A stretch of 64,000 bases of DNA from Sycon ciliatum (Eukaryota > Porifera > Calcarea > Leucosolenida > Sycettidae), in the NCBI RefSeq assembly GCF_964019385.1, contig NC_088643.1, positions 44,240,714 to 44,304,713 on the forward strand, written 5' to 3'. The notes under the pieces are model-generated. The model saw only the letters and a list, made by a program, of their open reading frames with translations. It was not told where the DNA came from and searched no databases. Position 1 is the stretch's first letter; every line of letters starts with the position of its first letter. The translations under genes and the position numbers were made by a program. Below, one piece after another: positions 26,731-35,079 of this stretch.

Positions 26731-29700
26731 ATGTAGAATGTAGAATGAAAATAAAATGAAAAATAGGGATTCACTGGCCAGAAAAAGCCACTTCAATCAG
26801 CTGTGTGGTGGATACCAGGCTAAAATTAGTGGCGGTCAATTCATCAGCCTTGCAAGCTGTTGAATGGTGTAATCCCAGCACTAGTTGCTATGTCACACAC
26901 ACACACACATGCACGCACACACGCGCGCATGTACGAACATAGCTGTTCGCTATCATTGCTTCTGCAATGGGCAGGTCTGAGGTCTGAGGTGTGTGTGTGT
27001 ATCTGTGTGTGCGTGCGCGTGTGTGTATGTGCATGTCGACAGGACAGGACAGGTATGTGCGCTTGCGCTCTTGGGTGTATCAGTGTATCTGCGTGTCTGT
27101 CAACGTCTGTAGTTCTGGGTGGTGTAGTAATCTGTCAGCGTCTGTGGTTCTGGGTGGTGTAGTAATCTGTCAGCGTCTGTAGTTATGGGTGGTGTAGTAA
27201 TCTGTCAGCGTCTGTGGTTCTGGGTGGTGTAGTAATCTGTCAGCGTCTGTAGTTATGGGTGGTGTAGTAATCTGTCAGCGTCTGTAGTTATGGGTGGTGT
27301 AGTAATCTGTCAGCGTCTGTAGTTATGGGTAGTGTAGTAATCTGTCAGTGTCTGTAGTTCTGGGTGGTGTAGTAATCTGTCAGTGTCTGTAGTTCTGGGT
27401 GGTGTAGTAATCTGTCAGTGTCTGTAGTTCTGGGTGGTGTAGTAATCTGTCAGCGTCTGTAGTTCTGGGTGGTGTAGTAATCTGTCAGTGTCTGTAGTTC
27501 TGGGTGGTGTAGTAATCTGTCAGTGTCTGTAGTTCTGGGTGGTGTAGTAATCTGTCAGTGTCTGTAGTTCTGGGTGGTGTAGTAATCTGTCATTGTCTGT
27601 AGTTCTGGGTGGTGTAGTAATCTGTCAGTGTCTGTAGTTCTGGGTGGTGTAGTAATCTGTCAGTGTCTGTAGTTCTGGGTGGTGTAGTAATCTGTCATTG
27701 TCTGTAGTTCTGGGTGGTGTAGTAATCTGTCCTTACAGGCTTACACCAAGATAATGACTGTACAATGGCATACATTATAGTACAACATACTCTAGGCAAA
27801 CTACTTGACTGTACAGTGTGTAAGGGTGGCCACATCATGCGAATTATTTTGTCCAAAATTGAAATTCAAAAAGCGAAAAAAACAGTCAAAATGTTTTAAG
27901 AAGATTTAAAAAATCCCCCAAAATGCAGAAGAAATTAGATCCGTTGCCATGGTTTTTTACAGTACTCGTACCCAATAGTTCCAAAAAAAGCAAAAAATTA
28001 AAATAAATCCACAAACTGCTTTTATCATGTGTGTCTGTGTGTTTCCAAATTCGGGGATGGGTGTCAAAAGGTCAAAGGTGTGTATTTGAAAGTACTGTTT
28101 TCACATGTCAAACTTGGTAATAATAATGAGCAGCACATGTACTCTCCAGATGTGACAGCACCAGGGAGTCGTCAAATATTTGACGACTCCCTGGACAGCA
28201 CTGTCGTTCTCCAAAAACGGCCAAAATTCAATCCTGATGGGGCCAAAATTCCAAAAAAATTCAAAGTGCGAAAATCCAACCAAAATTCAAAAATAATTGA
28301 AAACATTTTGTGGACAAGCCTAACAGTGTGTACACATACTATGGCAAACTACTTGCAACTTCTGTGGATGGCATTACTAAGTATCAGCCAAATGGACGTG
28401 TTGGCATCATGTGAGCCATGTTATTCCGCCCTGTGTTTCTTTATCTGATCGCCTTCCCCAGTGGTCTCTGGAAGTGCCATAACTGCGGCCGGCCGTATGA
28501 GAAGGCACACATCGAGCACACACTCATCGATAACATTCAGAAGTTTTCAACAAACTATCTCCTCCAGGACTTGGTGTGCGTAAAGTGCAGAGGGGTAAGA
28601 CAACTTGGGTTATCTGTGTGTGTGTGTGTGTGTGTGTTTGTTTGTGTGTGTGCATGCGTGCGTGCGTGCGCGCGGGTGGGTGGGTGGTGGTACGGGTAGT
28701 GGTGCAGGCCATAGAGGTGAAACTAATCCCTTGAATGTACAACAATGACTCATGTGTCTGCCCCATCCCTGTAACAAGTTGTGCGCTCAAGAATACGCTT
28801 GCTCTTGCAGAGGCAAACTCTCACCTGTCTGTTCGTGTTGTACATGTAGTACATCTTTTGACAATTATTTCAAAATAGCACATGTATTTTGCGGGCCTGT
28901 AGGATTATTTGCCATGTAATAGCACTGTTGTTTAATACCTGTGTCGAAAACGTTTGTTTGTACATGGTTGTATGGTGGCTGTGCAGGTCAAGGAGGGCAA
29001 CTTGGCCAAAGTCTGCTCCTGTGCTGGATCATTCAAGCTGACTGTTTCGCCGGACGCGTTTGCAAGTAAAATCAAGACCTTCCGCAACATTGCTAGGTAA
29101 GAAGACTTGTCCTAGAGTAAGGTAGTGCAGCCAGTTTTGGCCAATATTAAAGGCCGTAGAGCCATGTAGGCCAATAAGGCCGTGTAGACCAATAAGGCCG
29201 TAAAGCTGTGTAGACCAATTAGGCCGTAAAGCCATGTAGGCTGATAGGGCCAGTAAAGCCATGTACTATAAGGCCACCTAGAATTAATTCGTTGTTTCGG
29301 GTCACTTCACTCATCCGTACCAGGGTTGGTCGGGTTTATTTTTTATTTTGGTTATTGCCATGTTTATGATTGTGCATACATGTACAATTGTGCATATCGA
29401 ATAGCTTTTGTCCATCAAGCCAGTCGATCAAATCATGACTGTAGACGATCCAGCACAGTCATTGTCCCATCAGACCCAGGTCCCCTCCAGGACCAGACCT
29501 TGGCCTCGCTGGAGAGTCTGAGGAGCAGTTCTCACCTTGAAACGTCTGTCAAAGAGCGACGCGGTGGCGGAGCTGATGCTGTTTCAGGACCGATTGCGGA
29601 TCGGAAGACAACATCGTCACCAAGCGCTTCATCCTGTTATTTTATTTGGCTGCTTCTGAGGTCGATGTCTTTCACTGCTAGCTATTATTAGGCGCGTGTG

Positions 29701-32536
29701 TACATATGTACGTACATAATCTAGTTTGAACAAACGGCGAGGAGACAACAATTTGATAACCGCAATCAGTAATACAAGCTGGATCGACATTTGTGTACAC
29801 TGTATTCATGTATTGTAAAACTGTGGAGACAATGTGCAATAAAACGATGAAAAATGTGAAGAAATTGTGTAGAGAAAGAAAGGGATTCAAACAAGTTTTC
29901 GTACAACACTCATCAGGAATCGTCGTTGTACTAAAGGACACTGAAACAAAAATTGAACTATTATAGAAAATCTAAGTTAGAGAAATAACACTAAGAGCAA
30001 CAACAGTGAAATTTACAAGTGTGAATTTTAACAATCAAAGCGAGAAATGAACAAAGGAGAAAGGAAGGAAAGACAACGTGATAACACATAACAGCAGTAC
30101 ATTAAACCTAGAACATTAACGGCCAAGCTTGGCCGCACTAAACACGACACGTTACTTGAACAATTTCAACCCAATTATACTATCTTTCTGTGTTTTGTGT
30201 GTACAGAAAGATAGTATAATTGGGTTGAAATTGTTCAAGTAACGTGTCGTGTTTAGTGCGGCCAAGCTTGGCCGTTAATGTTCTAGGTTTAATGTACTGC
30301 TGTTATGTGTTATCACGTTGTCTTTCCTTCCTTTCTCCTTTGTTCATTTCTCGCTTTGATTGTTAAAATTCACACTTGTAAATTTCACTGTTGTTGCTCT
30401 TAGTGTTATTTCTCTAACTTAGATTTTCTATAATAGTTCAATTTTTGTTTCAGTGTCCTTTAGTACAACGACGATTCCTGATGAGTGTTGTACGAAAACT
30501 TGTTTGAATCCCTTTCTTTCTCTACACAATTTCTTCACCTTTTTCATCGTTTTATTGCACATTGTCTCCACAGTTTTACAATACATGAATACAGTGTACA
30601 CAAATGTCGATCCAGCTTGTATTACTGATTGCGGTTACATAATCTAGTCATGTACATTTGCATGCACTATAAAAAAATTGCGGTCGGGCGAAAAAAGACG
30701 GTCGGTCGGGTGACCTGAAACAACGAATTAATTCTGGGTGGCCTAAGTCAACAAATATCCGGCGCATATTTATTTTCGGCTATTTTCGGCCTGGTAATAT
30801 CTGGCCGAAATTTTGTTGCGGCCGAAATTTTGTTTTGCAACGTTCAGTGTGACAGTGTATACAGGCAGCAGCAGTACAGGCCGAAAATTTAATGCGGCCG
30901 AAATGTATTTAGCCCTGTGAGGCCGAAATTTGAATGGGCCGAAATTGTGTAGACTCACAGTAGGCCGATAGGGCCAGTAAAGCCAGTTTGGCCATTAAGG
31001 CCAATAATAGGCCATTCACACTACAGTCCAGAAGTCACGTTTCCTTGGTTTCTTGGTAGGCGGCCATGGAAACCATGGTTTGGCGGGAGCCTTGAAAACG
31101 TGAGCCCGCAAACTGTCCCACGGCCTCGGCACCCCTGGCTGTACGTTTTCTCGGTTGCGATTCAAAGTATTGGCACCAGTGTCAGTCACTAAGTGGTTGT
31201 GTTTTTTTCTGTTTTCCTTTCGACCGACGACCATATCCAACCGAACTTTCAGTCCCGAGTCTGAGCGTATGCTCATCGAAATTTATTGCGACTTGCTGAA
31301 ATCAACTGATCATAAAATCAATGATGACCAGAAGTGCGAAGGAGTAAAAAGCTACACACCTGCTGAATAATACTATTAATAGCATGGAAGCAGTCAGCCT
31401 CGCGAAACGCTTCTCCATGAAAGAAGTACACAACGATGTCGAGTCCCTCAAGAAGAAGGGACGAGAGCTGTACAAGGCCCATCGTCTACAAGACTTGTTG
31501 GTGAATTCATTTTATGAACATTAATCCAAAATTAATTTTCATGAGCCGACTAGCCCATGCTCAGGCATGCGCCATTTTATCTCCAAGACAACTTGGTCAG
31601 TCGCGGTGAAAACGCACACCCGCACCCGGTTTCAAATGCTGGTGTGAATGTCCCTGCCGCACAGTCGCACAACAGTGTACTCAAACCGAGAAAACGCGGA
31701 TGCATGATCACGTAGTGTGAATGGCCTATAAGGCCAGTTAGTATGGCCAGCTAGGTCAAGGCAATGCAGAATTGGTCTCTGCTACAGCGTCCCCGCACTC
31801 TGCAGCCTAGCATATGGAACACGTAGTTGCACGACCAAGTCGCGGCGCCATGCCCAAAGATGAGTGTGTGCTTTCCTTGACCACTATTGCAACGCATGAA
31901 GTTTAGGCCGTGGTCGTTTGATCGGATCCAGATCCATAGAATCCACTCAATCTCTAATGATCTATTCGTCGACTTTGAATCCATATCCATCAGATTTTGA
32001 GCTGAGCAACCCTGCCCTGGGAGTAGGGTTGACTGAATCCAACGGATTTTATTCATTTTTTTCCAGAACAAGATGTTAAGAACACGTGAAACTCAGTGAC
32101 CCACGGATGCAAGGGGTCCGACTGACGATATACCGGTACCGTGTGTGCGAGCTCGCCCACGTTGGACCGGAGTGATTTACAATGGGTGGCCTCAAAGATA
32201 GCGCACTTGTGTTTGGTGGCCTCCACTTGCCCGCGCCTGTACTAACCTCACTGCACCGTGCAGTAGGTGTACTATTTATACACTTACATTTCGGAGTGCC
32301 GGTTGTATTTCCTCTGCTGCCTGTCAGTATTCAGTGTGGACACTGCTTTTTTCTGCTCTCTGTTTGTGCTTTTTCGTTGCTTTATTTGCTTTCCTTGTTG
32401 CTCACTCCTCTTGTGTGTGTGTTGTGGCCTTTTTGCCTGGCGTTGTGTGGAATGCAGCCACTTCAAGATGCACCTCCTAACGGATGTCATGACGTGGATC
32501 GAAACCAGCAATCCTCACCTGGTCGTCTCAAGGTAG
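10500..32536 (+). CDS. POLE: DNA polymerase epsilon catalytic subunit, C-terminal 17 exons
   Basis: POLE is the leading-strand replicative polymerase. The window holds its C-terminal 674 residues; the exonuclease and polymerase domains lie upstream and are absent. Exons: 10500-10590, 10810-11115, 14722-14876, 15340-15429, 15827-15911, 16312-16394, 16855-16975, 18284-18409, 21670-21765, 22480-22593, 24063-24148, 24537-24719, 25646-25733, 26342-26421, 28462-28594, 28987-29096, 32458-32536 (TAG). All introns are GT-AG and phase is kept throughout. Diagnostic blocks are [50 protein letters not shown] and [10 protein letters not shown]. Zinc modules: CysA (C-x2-C in VICQHCNG, C-x2-C in WKCHNCG) and CysB (CVKC, then CSC), the region that binds the B subunit and the GINS/CMG side in other species. 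The acidic linker exon 18284-18409 matches the variable acidic insert of animal POLE. The 5' continuation is not visible; the upstream intron would exceed 10 kb. Confidence 0.95.
11840..12420. repeat. Degenerate tandem repeat with poly-C tracts
   Basis: Five or six diverged units share CACTCGTACACGAC, a C-run of 5 to about 26 bases, AGCCGGGCTCAGGGTCGACC and AGAGT. Long C-runs occur near 12007-12018, 12097-12122 and 12306-12327. The C-runs form G-tracts on the opposite strand. Confidence 0.75.
13510..14410 (-). mobile_element. LTR retrotransposon remnant (LTR, primer-binding region, start of first ORF)
   Basis: Reading the minus strand: an LTR-like segment (about 14410 to 13935) contains a TATA-like box (GAATATAAG) and tandem sub-repeats at 14225-14390. 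Next comes TTTGGTGCTGTGACCAGGAT (about 13924-13900), typical of the sequence just 3' of the LTR in Gypsy/BEL-type elements. A 108-residue open frame then starts at ATG 13836 and stops at 13510. That protein is lysine-rich at its C-terminus ([20 protein letters not shown]) and resembles no gag I can name. No pol region follows. Assignment to Gypsy or BEL is inference. Confidence 0.55.
16577..16846. repeat. (GT)n microsatellite next to a POLE acceptor
   Basis: About 270 bp of GT/GC alternation ending within 10 bp of the acceptor TATAG at 16850-16854. Confidence 0.95.
17174..17455. mobile_element. MITE-like element with ~95-bp inverted arms
   Basis: The arms 17174-17270 and 17359-17455 are inverted copies (outer end CAAGAGTACATAACC) with modest divergence, separated by about 90 bp. 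No coding content. Target duplication not clear. Confidence 0.75.
17549..18190 (-). mobile_element. LINE fragment, same family as the copy at 3.3-5.0 kb
   Basis: A 3' fragment of the LINE family at 3340-4985. The frame 18188-17739 encodes the C-terminal part of the RT protein ([17 protein letters not shown] ... YAPPHIL ...). The 3' region shares CAAATCTTTATTCTCACGAT with the other copy and ends in (TTG)n at 17549-17578. A tandem duplication of about 53 bp sits at 17689-17786. Its 5' break differs from that of the other copy but also lies against (TTG)n (18195-18276). Confidence 0.82.
18195..18276. repeat. (TTG)n microsatellite between LINE fragment and POLE exon
   Basis: About 27 TTG units. 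One side is the LINE 5' break; the other is 7 bp from the acceptor (CTGCAG) of the POLE exon starting at 18284. Confidence 0.95.
18401..18515 (+). repeat. POLE: 41-bp tandem duplication copying a POLE 5' splice site
   Basis: The exon end and donor GATAATGAG|GTACAG (18401) recur at 18442 and, slightly changed, at 18483, with a period of 41 bp. Use of the second donor would add 41 bp with an in-frame TAA (GTA CAG TGC AGC TAA), so the first donor at 18410 is the productive one. Confidence 0.85.
18988..19318. repeat. 41-bp minisatellite with 82-bp higher-order unit
   Basis: About eight units beginning CCCCGGCAACAGCAAACGGG alternate between two types (TACGCCGTTACAAACATGGTG and AACGCACCAGTACAAACACGG), giving an 82-bp higher-order repeat. 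It lies just 3' of the antisense DIRS-like element. A 41-bp period is not a codon multiple, so coding is excluded. Confidence 0.85.
19549..21440 (-). mobile_element. DIRS-like retrotransposon fragment (RNase H plus tyrosine recombinase)
   Basis: Two overlapping minus-strand frames. The first (21440-20493) carries RT-thumb-like sequence ([13 protein letters not shown]) and an RNase H domain: DLFTDAS, a ..RELIPI.. segment, FHCDNEAAV and [16 protein letters not shown]. The second (about 20510-19549, +1 relative to the first) is a tyrosine recombinase with GLLRASEYL (first Arg), [13 protein letters not shown] (H-x-x-R) and ERYVR (nucleophile Tyr). Overlapping RT/RH and YR frames are typical of DIRS elements. 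The RT palm is absent, so the copy is 5'-truncated, but both remaining frames are open. No split direct or inverted terminal repeats were found. It sits antisense in a POLE intron. Confidence 0.88.
22290..22441 (-). repeat. tRNA-derived SINE, copy 1
   Basis: Minus strand reads ACACCATAGCTCAGTGGCTAGAGC (A-box region), then GGTTTGAGTC (B-box like), then GGTGACAGTC and a body ending TTCCCTCAAACCA. The same structure is at 37877-38008 (+). The acceptor-stem remnant CACCA/TGGTG is visible, but the anticodon arm is degenerate, so it is not a functional tRNA. Confidence 0.78.
23188..23932. mobile_element. piggyBac-type non-autonomous element (TTAA flanks)
   Basis: Starts CCTCTTTAGCACGA directly after TTAA (23184-23187) and ends TCGCGCTAAAGGGG directly before TTAA (23933-23936), so imperfect terminal inverted repeats are flanked by TTAA. 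The 3' subterminal part carries two CGTCGTACTAGTACGACG palindromes (near 23857 and 23901). No transposase frame. TTAA duplications and CCY termini are the hallmark of piggyBac. Confidence 0.75.
24925..25450. mobile_element. MITE with GGCC-type termini and CCGGTCGG subterminal motif
   Basis: Left end AAGGCCCAAACAAAAAATAG...TTGTTTCCGGTCGG is inverted at the right end (CCGACCGGAAACAAGG...GTTGTGGCCTA). Non-coding interior. The termini resemble those of elements at 29271-30746 and 41334-44727. Confidence 0.7.
26120..26290. mobile_element. Degenerate Tc1/mariner-like MITE
   Basis: Left TACAGTGAGCCCTGTCTAA and right TTGACAGGTATTACTGTCC form an imperfect inverted pair of the CAGT-type termini common in mariner MITEs. 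Diverged, hence modest confidence. Confidence 0.45.
26553..26727. repeat. (GT)n microsatellite
   Basis: Two long GT blocks split by a short GTATCTG...CATGCGCG interruption, just downstream of the POLE exon 26342-26421. Confidence 0.95.
26755..26890 (+). repeat. Dispersed repeat, shared with 46795-46960
   Basis: About 135 bp (AAAATAGGGATTCACTGGCC ... AGTTGCTATG) recurs in reverse orientation at 46795-46960, where it is the distal body of a tRNA-Gly-headed SINE. It is therefore probably a head-less copy of that SINE. Confidence 0.7.
27110..27730. repeat. 35-bp minisatellite, about 18 copies
   Basis: Tandem 35-bp units (TCTGGGTGGTGTAGTAATCT core). Variants GGTTC, AGTTATG and AGTTCTG are ordered along the array, showing expansion from different founders. 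In a POLE intron. Confidence 0.93.
28161..28194. repeat. Perfect 34-bp palindrome (CCAGGGAGTCGT family)
   Basis: Left half CCAGGGAGTCGTCAAAT is exactly inverted in the right half. Related palindromes lie at 46091-46130, 58428-58495 and 58531-58563. Confidence 0.85.
29145..29270. repeat. Minisatellite of GGCC-containing ~25-bp units
   Basis: Units of the form AAGGCCGTAAAGCCATGTAGACCAAT repeat with variation and resume after the inserted element, at about 30960-31006 and 31725-31760. This shows that transposons inserted into a pre-existing array. Confidence 0.7.
29884..29921 (-). ncRNA. Hammerhead ribozyme motif, type I (left arm)
   Basis: Exact inverted counterpart of the motif at 30473-30510, so a transcript of either strand of this locus contains one sense ribozyme motif and one antisense copy. 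Confidence 0.6.
30473..30510 (+). ncRNA. Hammerhead ribozyme motif, type I (right arm)
   Basis: Helix I pairs GATTC (30473-30477) with GAATC (30506-30510). Core CTGATGA is at 30478-30484. A short stem II (GTG/TAC with one wobble) is followed by GAAA at 30494-30497. Helix III is AAC/GTT with a 2-nt loop, then U at the cleavage position. All invariant core bases are present. Such minimal helix III motifs are known from Penelope-like elements and are thought to act as dimers. Confidence 0.62.
31007..31729. mobile_element. Transposon with ATAGGCCATTCACACTAC termini
   Basis: Inverted ends ATAGGCCATTCACACTAC at 31007 and at 31712-31729, about 720 bp apart. The interior has two protein-like pieces, one around 31230-31370 ([19 protein letters not shown]) and one at 31384-31521 ([22 protein letters not shown]...). 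These could be decayed host-derived or transposon-encoded exons; I cannot assign them. A related element is at 61722-62012. Confidence 0.65.
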
Positions 32537-34290
32537 AGCAGGCTCGCGTTTGATCCTGATGTTTCTCACTTCTTCTGCTAGTTTCTTGTATTTTCTTCAC
32601 ACTCTCTACTACCTATCCTGTTCTCGGTACTGGCTGGTGTCCCAACACCTGGGAATTCGGTAACCTGTTGTGCTGGATGCAGACTTCCTGCTGCACATTC
32701 TGCCAGTTCATATTGTACATAGTCGACTTGATTGATGTCATGCTTTGTTTGGCGCGACAACTGCACTTTGTATTGTGTTGTCTTTTCTCGTGTTACTCAT
32801 ATTCTTTATTTCTACTTCAAGTACAGTTTACCCTGTTGTCATTTTGAGAATTATACTCTTTTAGATCCATTTTTTATTCGGGTCAGGCGCCTACTGCCCC
32901 AAATGGTTAGTTCTTTCATCTGGTACCCTGTTTCCCTGTACCGTTTTTTACCGTATGTTTCGTCAGTTTAACTTCTAGCATGCACGCTGGGCCTCTGCCT
33001 CTCTTAGCTGCTGATGCAGCAATGGACGTGTTCCACTCTTTCTGACCCAGCGGACCTACTGCCTGCCAGGGCGCCTGCTCATTTCAGTGCTTTCTCTTAT
33101 GTAAATGCCTTCTTCAATGACCGCAGATGTGCTACATTTTGTAAAAAATTTCATGATTGTACTCTACAGTCAGTGCACTGCAGCTAGCTGTTATACACCG
33201 ACGTGCTCTGAGAGCCTCCACGTCAGCATGTGCACTCTGGCTGCCCGCCGCTCGCCTGGTTGTGTGGGCATTGTGGAGCTTTTCACACACCAGGCTGCCG
33301 TCGCCTGTTCTGGTAACCATGTTGTCCGGGGAGGGTTGATGTAACTGCCATGCGACAGAACTCACAGAAGGGATTGATGGTGCGATGTGGTAGAACTCTG
33401 CTATGTCGTACTCGGTCCGAGCCCCCCCCCCCCGGTCGCAGGCAGGGAATCGTACTAACCCGGTTTGTACCGGATTCCCTGGTCGCAGGTCCTTTTTGGT
33501 CCTTTTTTGGCACAACTACTTTACTTCCTGGGTTTTCAACTTTTGTCCCAAGAGTATAAGAGTGGCGCAAGGACCATGATTACGTGCTATCGGCTTCTGC
33601 CTCGCACTCCACTAGCACTGAGTACACTGTACTCGATCGTACTGTCCTCACGGTATGAATAAATTCAGGGGCGTCGGACACCATGGACACGCTACGGTCA
33701 CTACGGTATTGACCGTACAACATTTTGCCCCCAGGCCAGGTACCCCACGAATCAAACAAAAGCCCTGATTTTAATAGACTCTAAATTTCGAAAAATTTCT
33801 GCAGACTCGCCACCCCTCCCACATGTACCCAAACCAAAAAAATTAATGGTCAGTCCTGATTTTGATGATGGGGGACTGCAAGTGCAGCACATACTGTGAC
33901 ATAGTCATTACATGCACAGACTCACGCCATGGGCATGGAGTCATCAAAATGCATCCAGTCAGGTGGCTGTGAATAGTAGTACTCGAGTGTGGCGATCGCG
34001 CGAGTGTGACCACATGTCGCTACGCGCATGCGCAAACACACAAACGTAAGGCGTGAATGACGCCATGACAACACTTGTGTAGGCTTGCGCGAGATCGATC
34101 GCTCACAACTAACTTTCGATGCAGAAAATCTCACTTTTTTCATCTTTCACACTTTTCCGTTTATGAGTTCAGTGTGTTGTGAATTCATGTTATTATCATT
34201 AGTTGTCTTGGTCGAGTAGAAGGACGAACTGTGTCTCCTTTCTCCGAAACTAACCACTAGTTTACTTCTGTGCTTCGCGTCACGTCTGAA
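32537..34290 (+). other. Intergenic region between POLE and the SR-protein gene
   Basis: A possible POLE poly(A) signal AATAAA occurs at about 33657-33663, but a 1.1-kb 3' UTR is speculative. A poly-C run lies at 33421-33434. No coding frame is convincing. The part near 34100-34290 probably contains the promoter and 5' untranslated exon of the SR gene, ending at the donor AAG|GTAAGAA (34291/34292). Confidence 0.45.
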
Positions 34291-35079
34291 GGTAAGAAAC
34301 CCATGATGCTTTCGTGCTTTGCTTTTTTGTTTTGGTGTCGCCACTTTTATTCCAGTTTTGTGATGTACCGTACGGCTAACTAGCTGAACTTTTCAATTCA
34401 AGAACGAGTCCTATACGCTTACTTACCTCCCGTTTCTTGTCACTCAATGCCCTATTTTAGCTGCCGGTGTACCAGTTGTGTCATTCATTCCTTTGGTTTA
34501 TTGTAGGGTGTTTAGTTATGCTCTTGAGATTATTTCTTTGAAATTGAAGTATGTACTAGTACCTGCATAAGCGCATGCATTGTGCGCGTAGACTACGCAT
34601 TCCAACACCAAACTCCAAATTTCCCCATCGTCGACGTTAAAACGCAGAGCTAACCACGTTTTCGCATGGTTTTCGCTACCATTTAGACCTTTCTACTTTT
34701 AAAATTGAAGTGTATGTCTGACCAACGTCTACCGTCTATTGAACGTTCAACAGCATGCGGCCTTTTCTACCTTTAGTGAAAATTAATCCTGACCAGCGGC
34801 ACTTGTTAAACGTACAACCTACAACGTACCTACTGGTACTAGGCGTCGTGGTCGCAGCAGGAAGATCCCTCTCTTACTTCAAATTGGCCCTGTGATACTA
34901 CCATCAGAGCGGTGTACGAACGACGAGTAGCTGCAGATCGAGACGTGTTTGCTCAGCAAGGCGGTCAGGGCTCGCTCTAGCACTGCCGAATACCAGTGCT
35001 TATGCATGCAACGCCGCCGTGCTTCCCTGTACTAGCAGGTATTGCATGTTAATGCTGTGATATTCTGTTTCATTGTAGG

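Larger units (their letters stand above)
29727..30637. repeat. 0.9-kb near-perfect palindrome with hammerhead ribozyme motifs
   Basis: Two arms of about 435 bp are essentially identical reverse complements around a short centre near 30190-30206. The motif ACATAATCTAG stands in direct orientation on both sides (about 29716 and 30637), which could be a target-site duplication. The left arm extends about 30 bp further outward than the right. A third partial copy of the arm end is at 49883-49995. Each arm carries a hammerhead motif, so a Penelope-like terminal repeat in inverted pair is the best guess. Confidence 0.8.
29271..30746. mobile_element. MITE (GGCCACC termini) interrupted by a large palindrome
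   Basis: The left terminus TAGGCCACCTAGAATTAATT (29271 on) with TCGTTGTTTCGGGTCAC is inverted at 30703-30746. Both ends lie in the GGCC minisatellite. The palindromic element at 29727-30637 is inserted inside it. Confidence 0.75.

Noticed and set aside
29678..30647. Duplicate small proteins beginning [13 protein letters not shown] on both strands
   Set aside because: The identity comes from the palindrome; the frame overlaps the ribozyme motif and has no codon signal.
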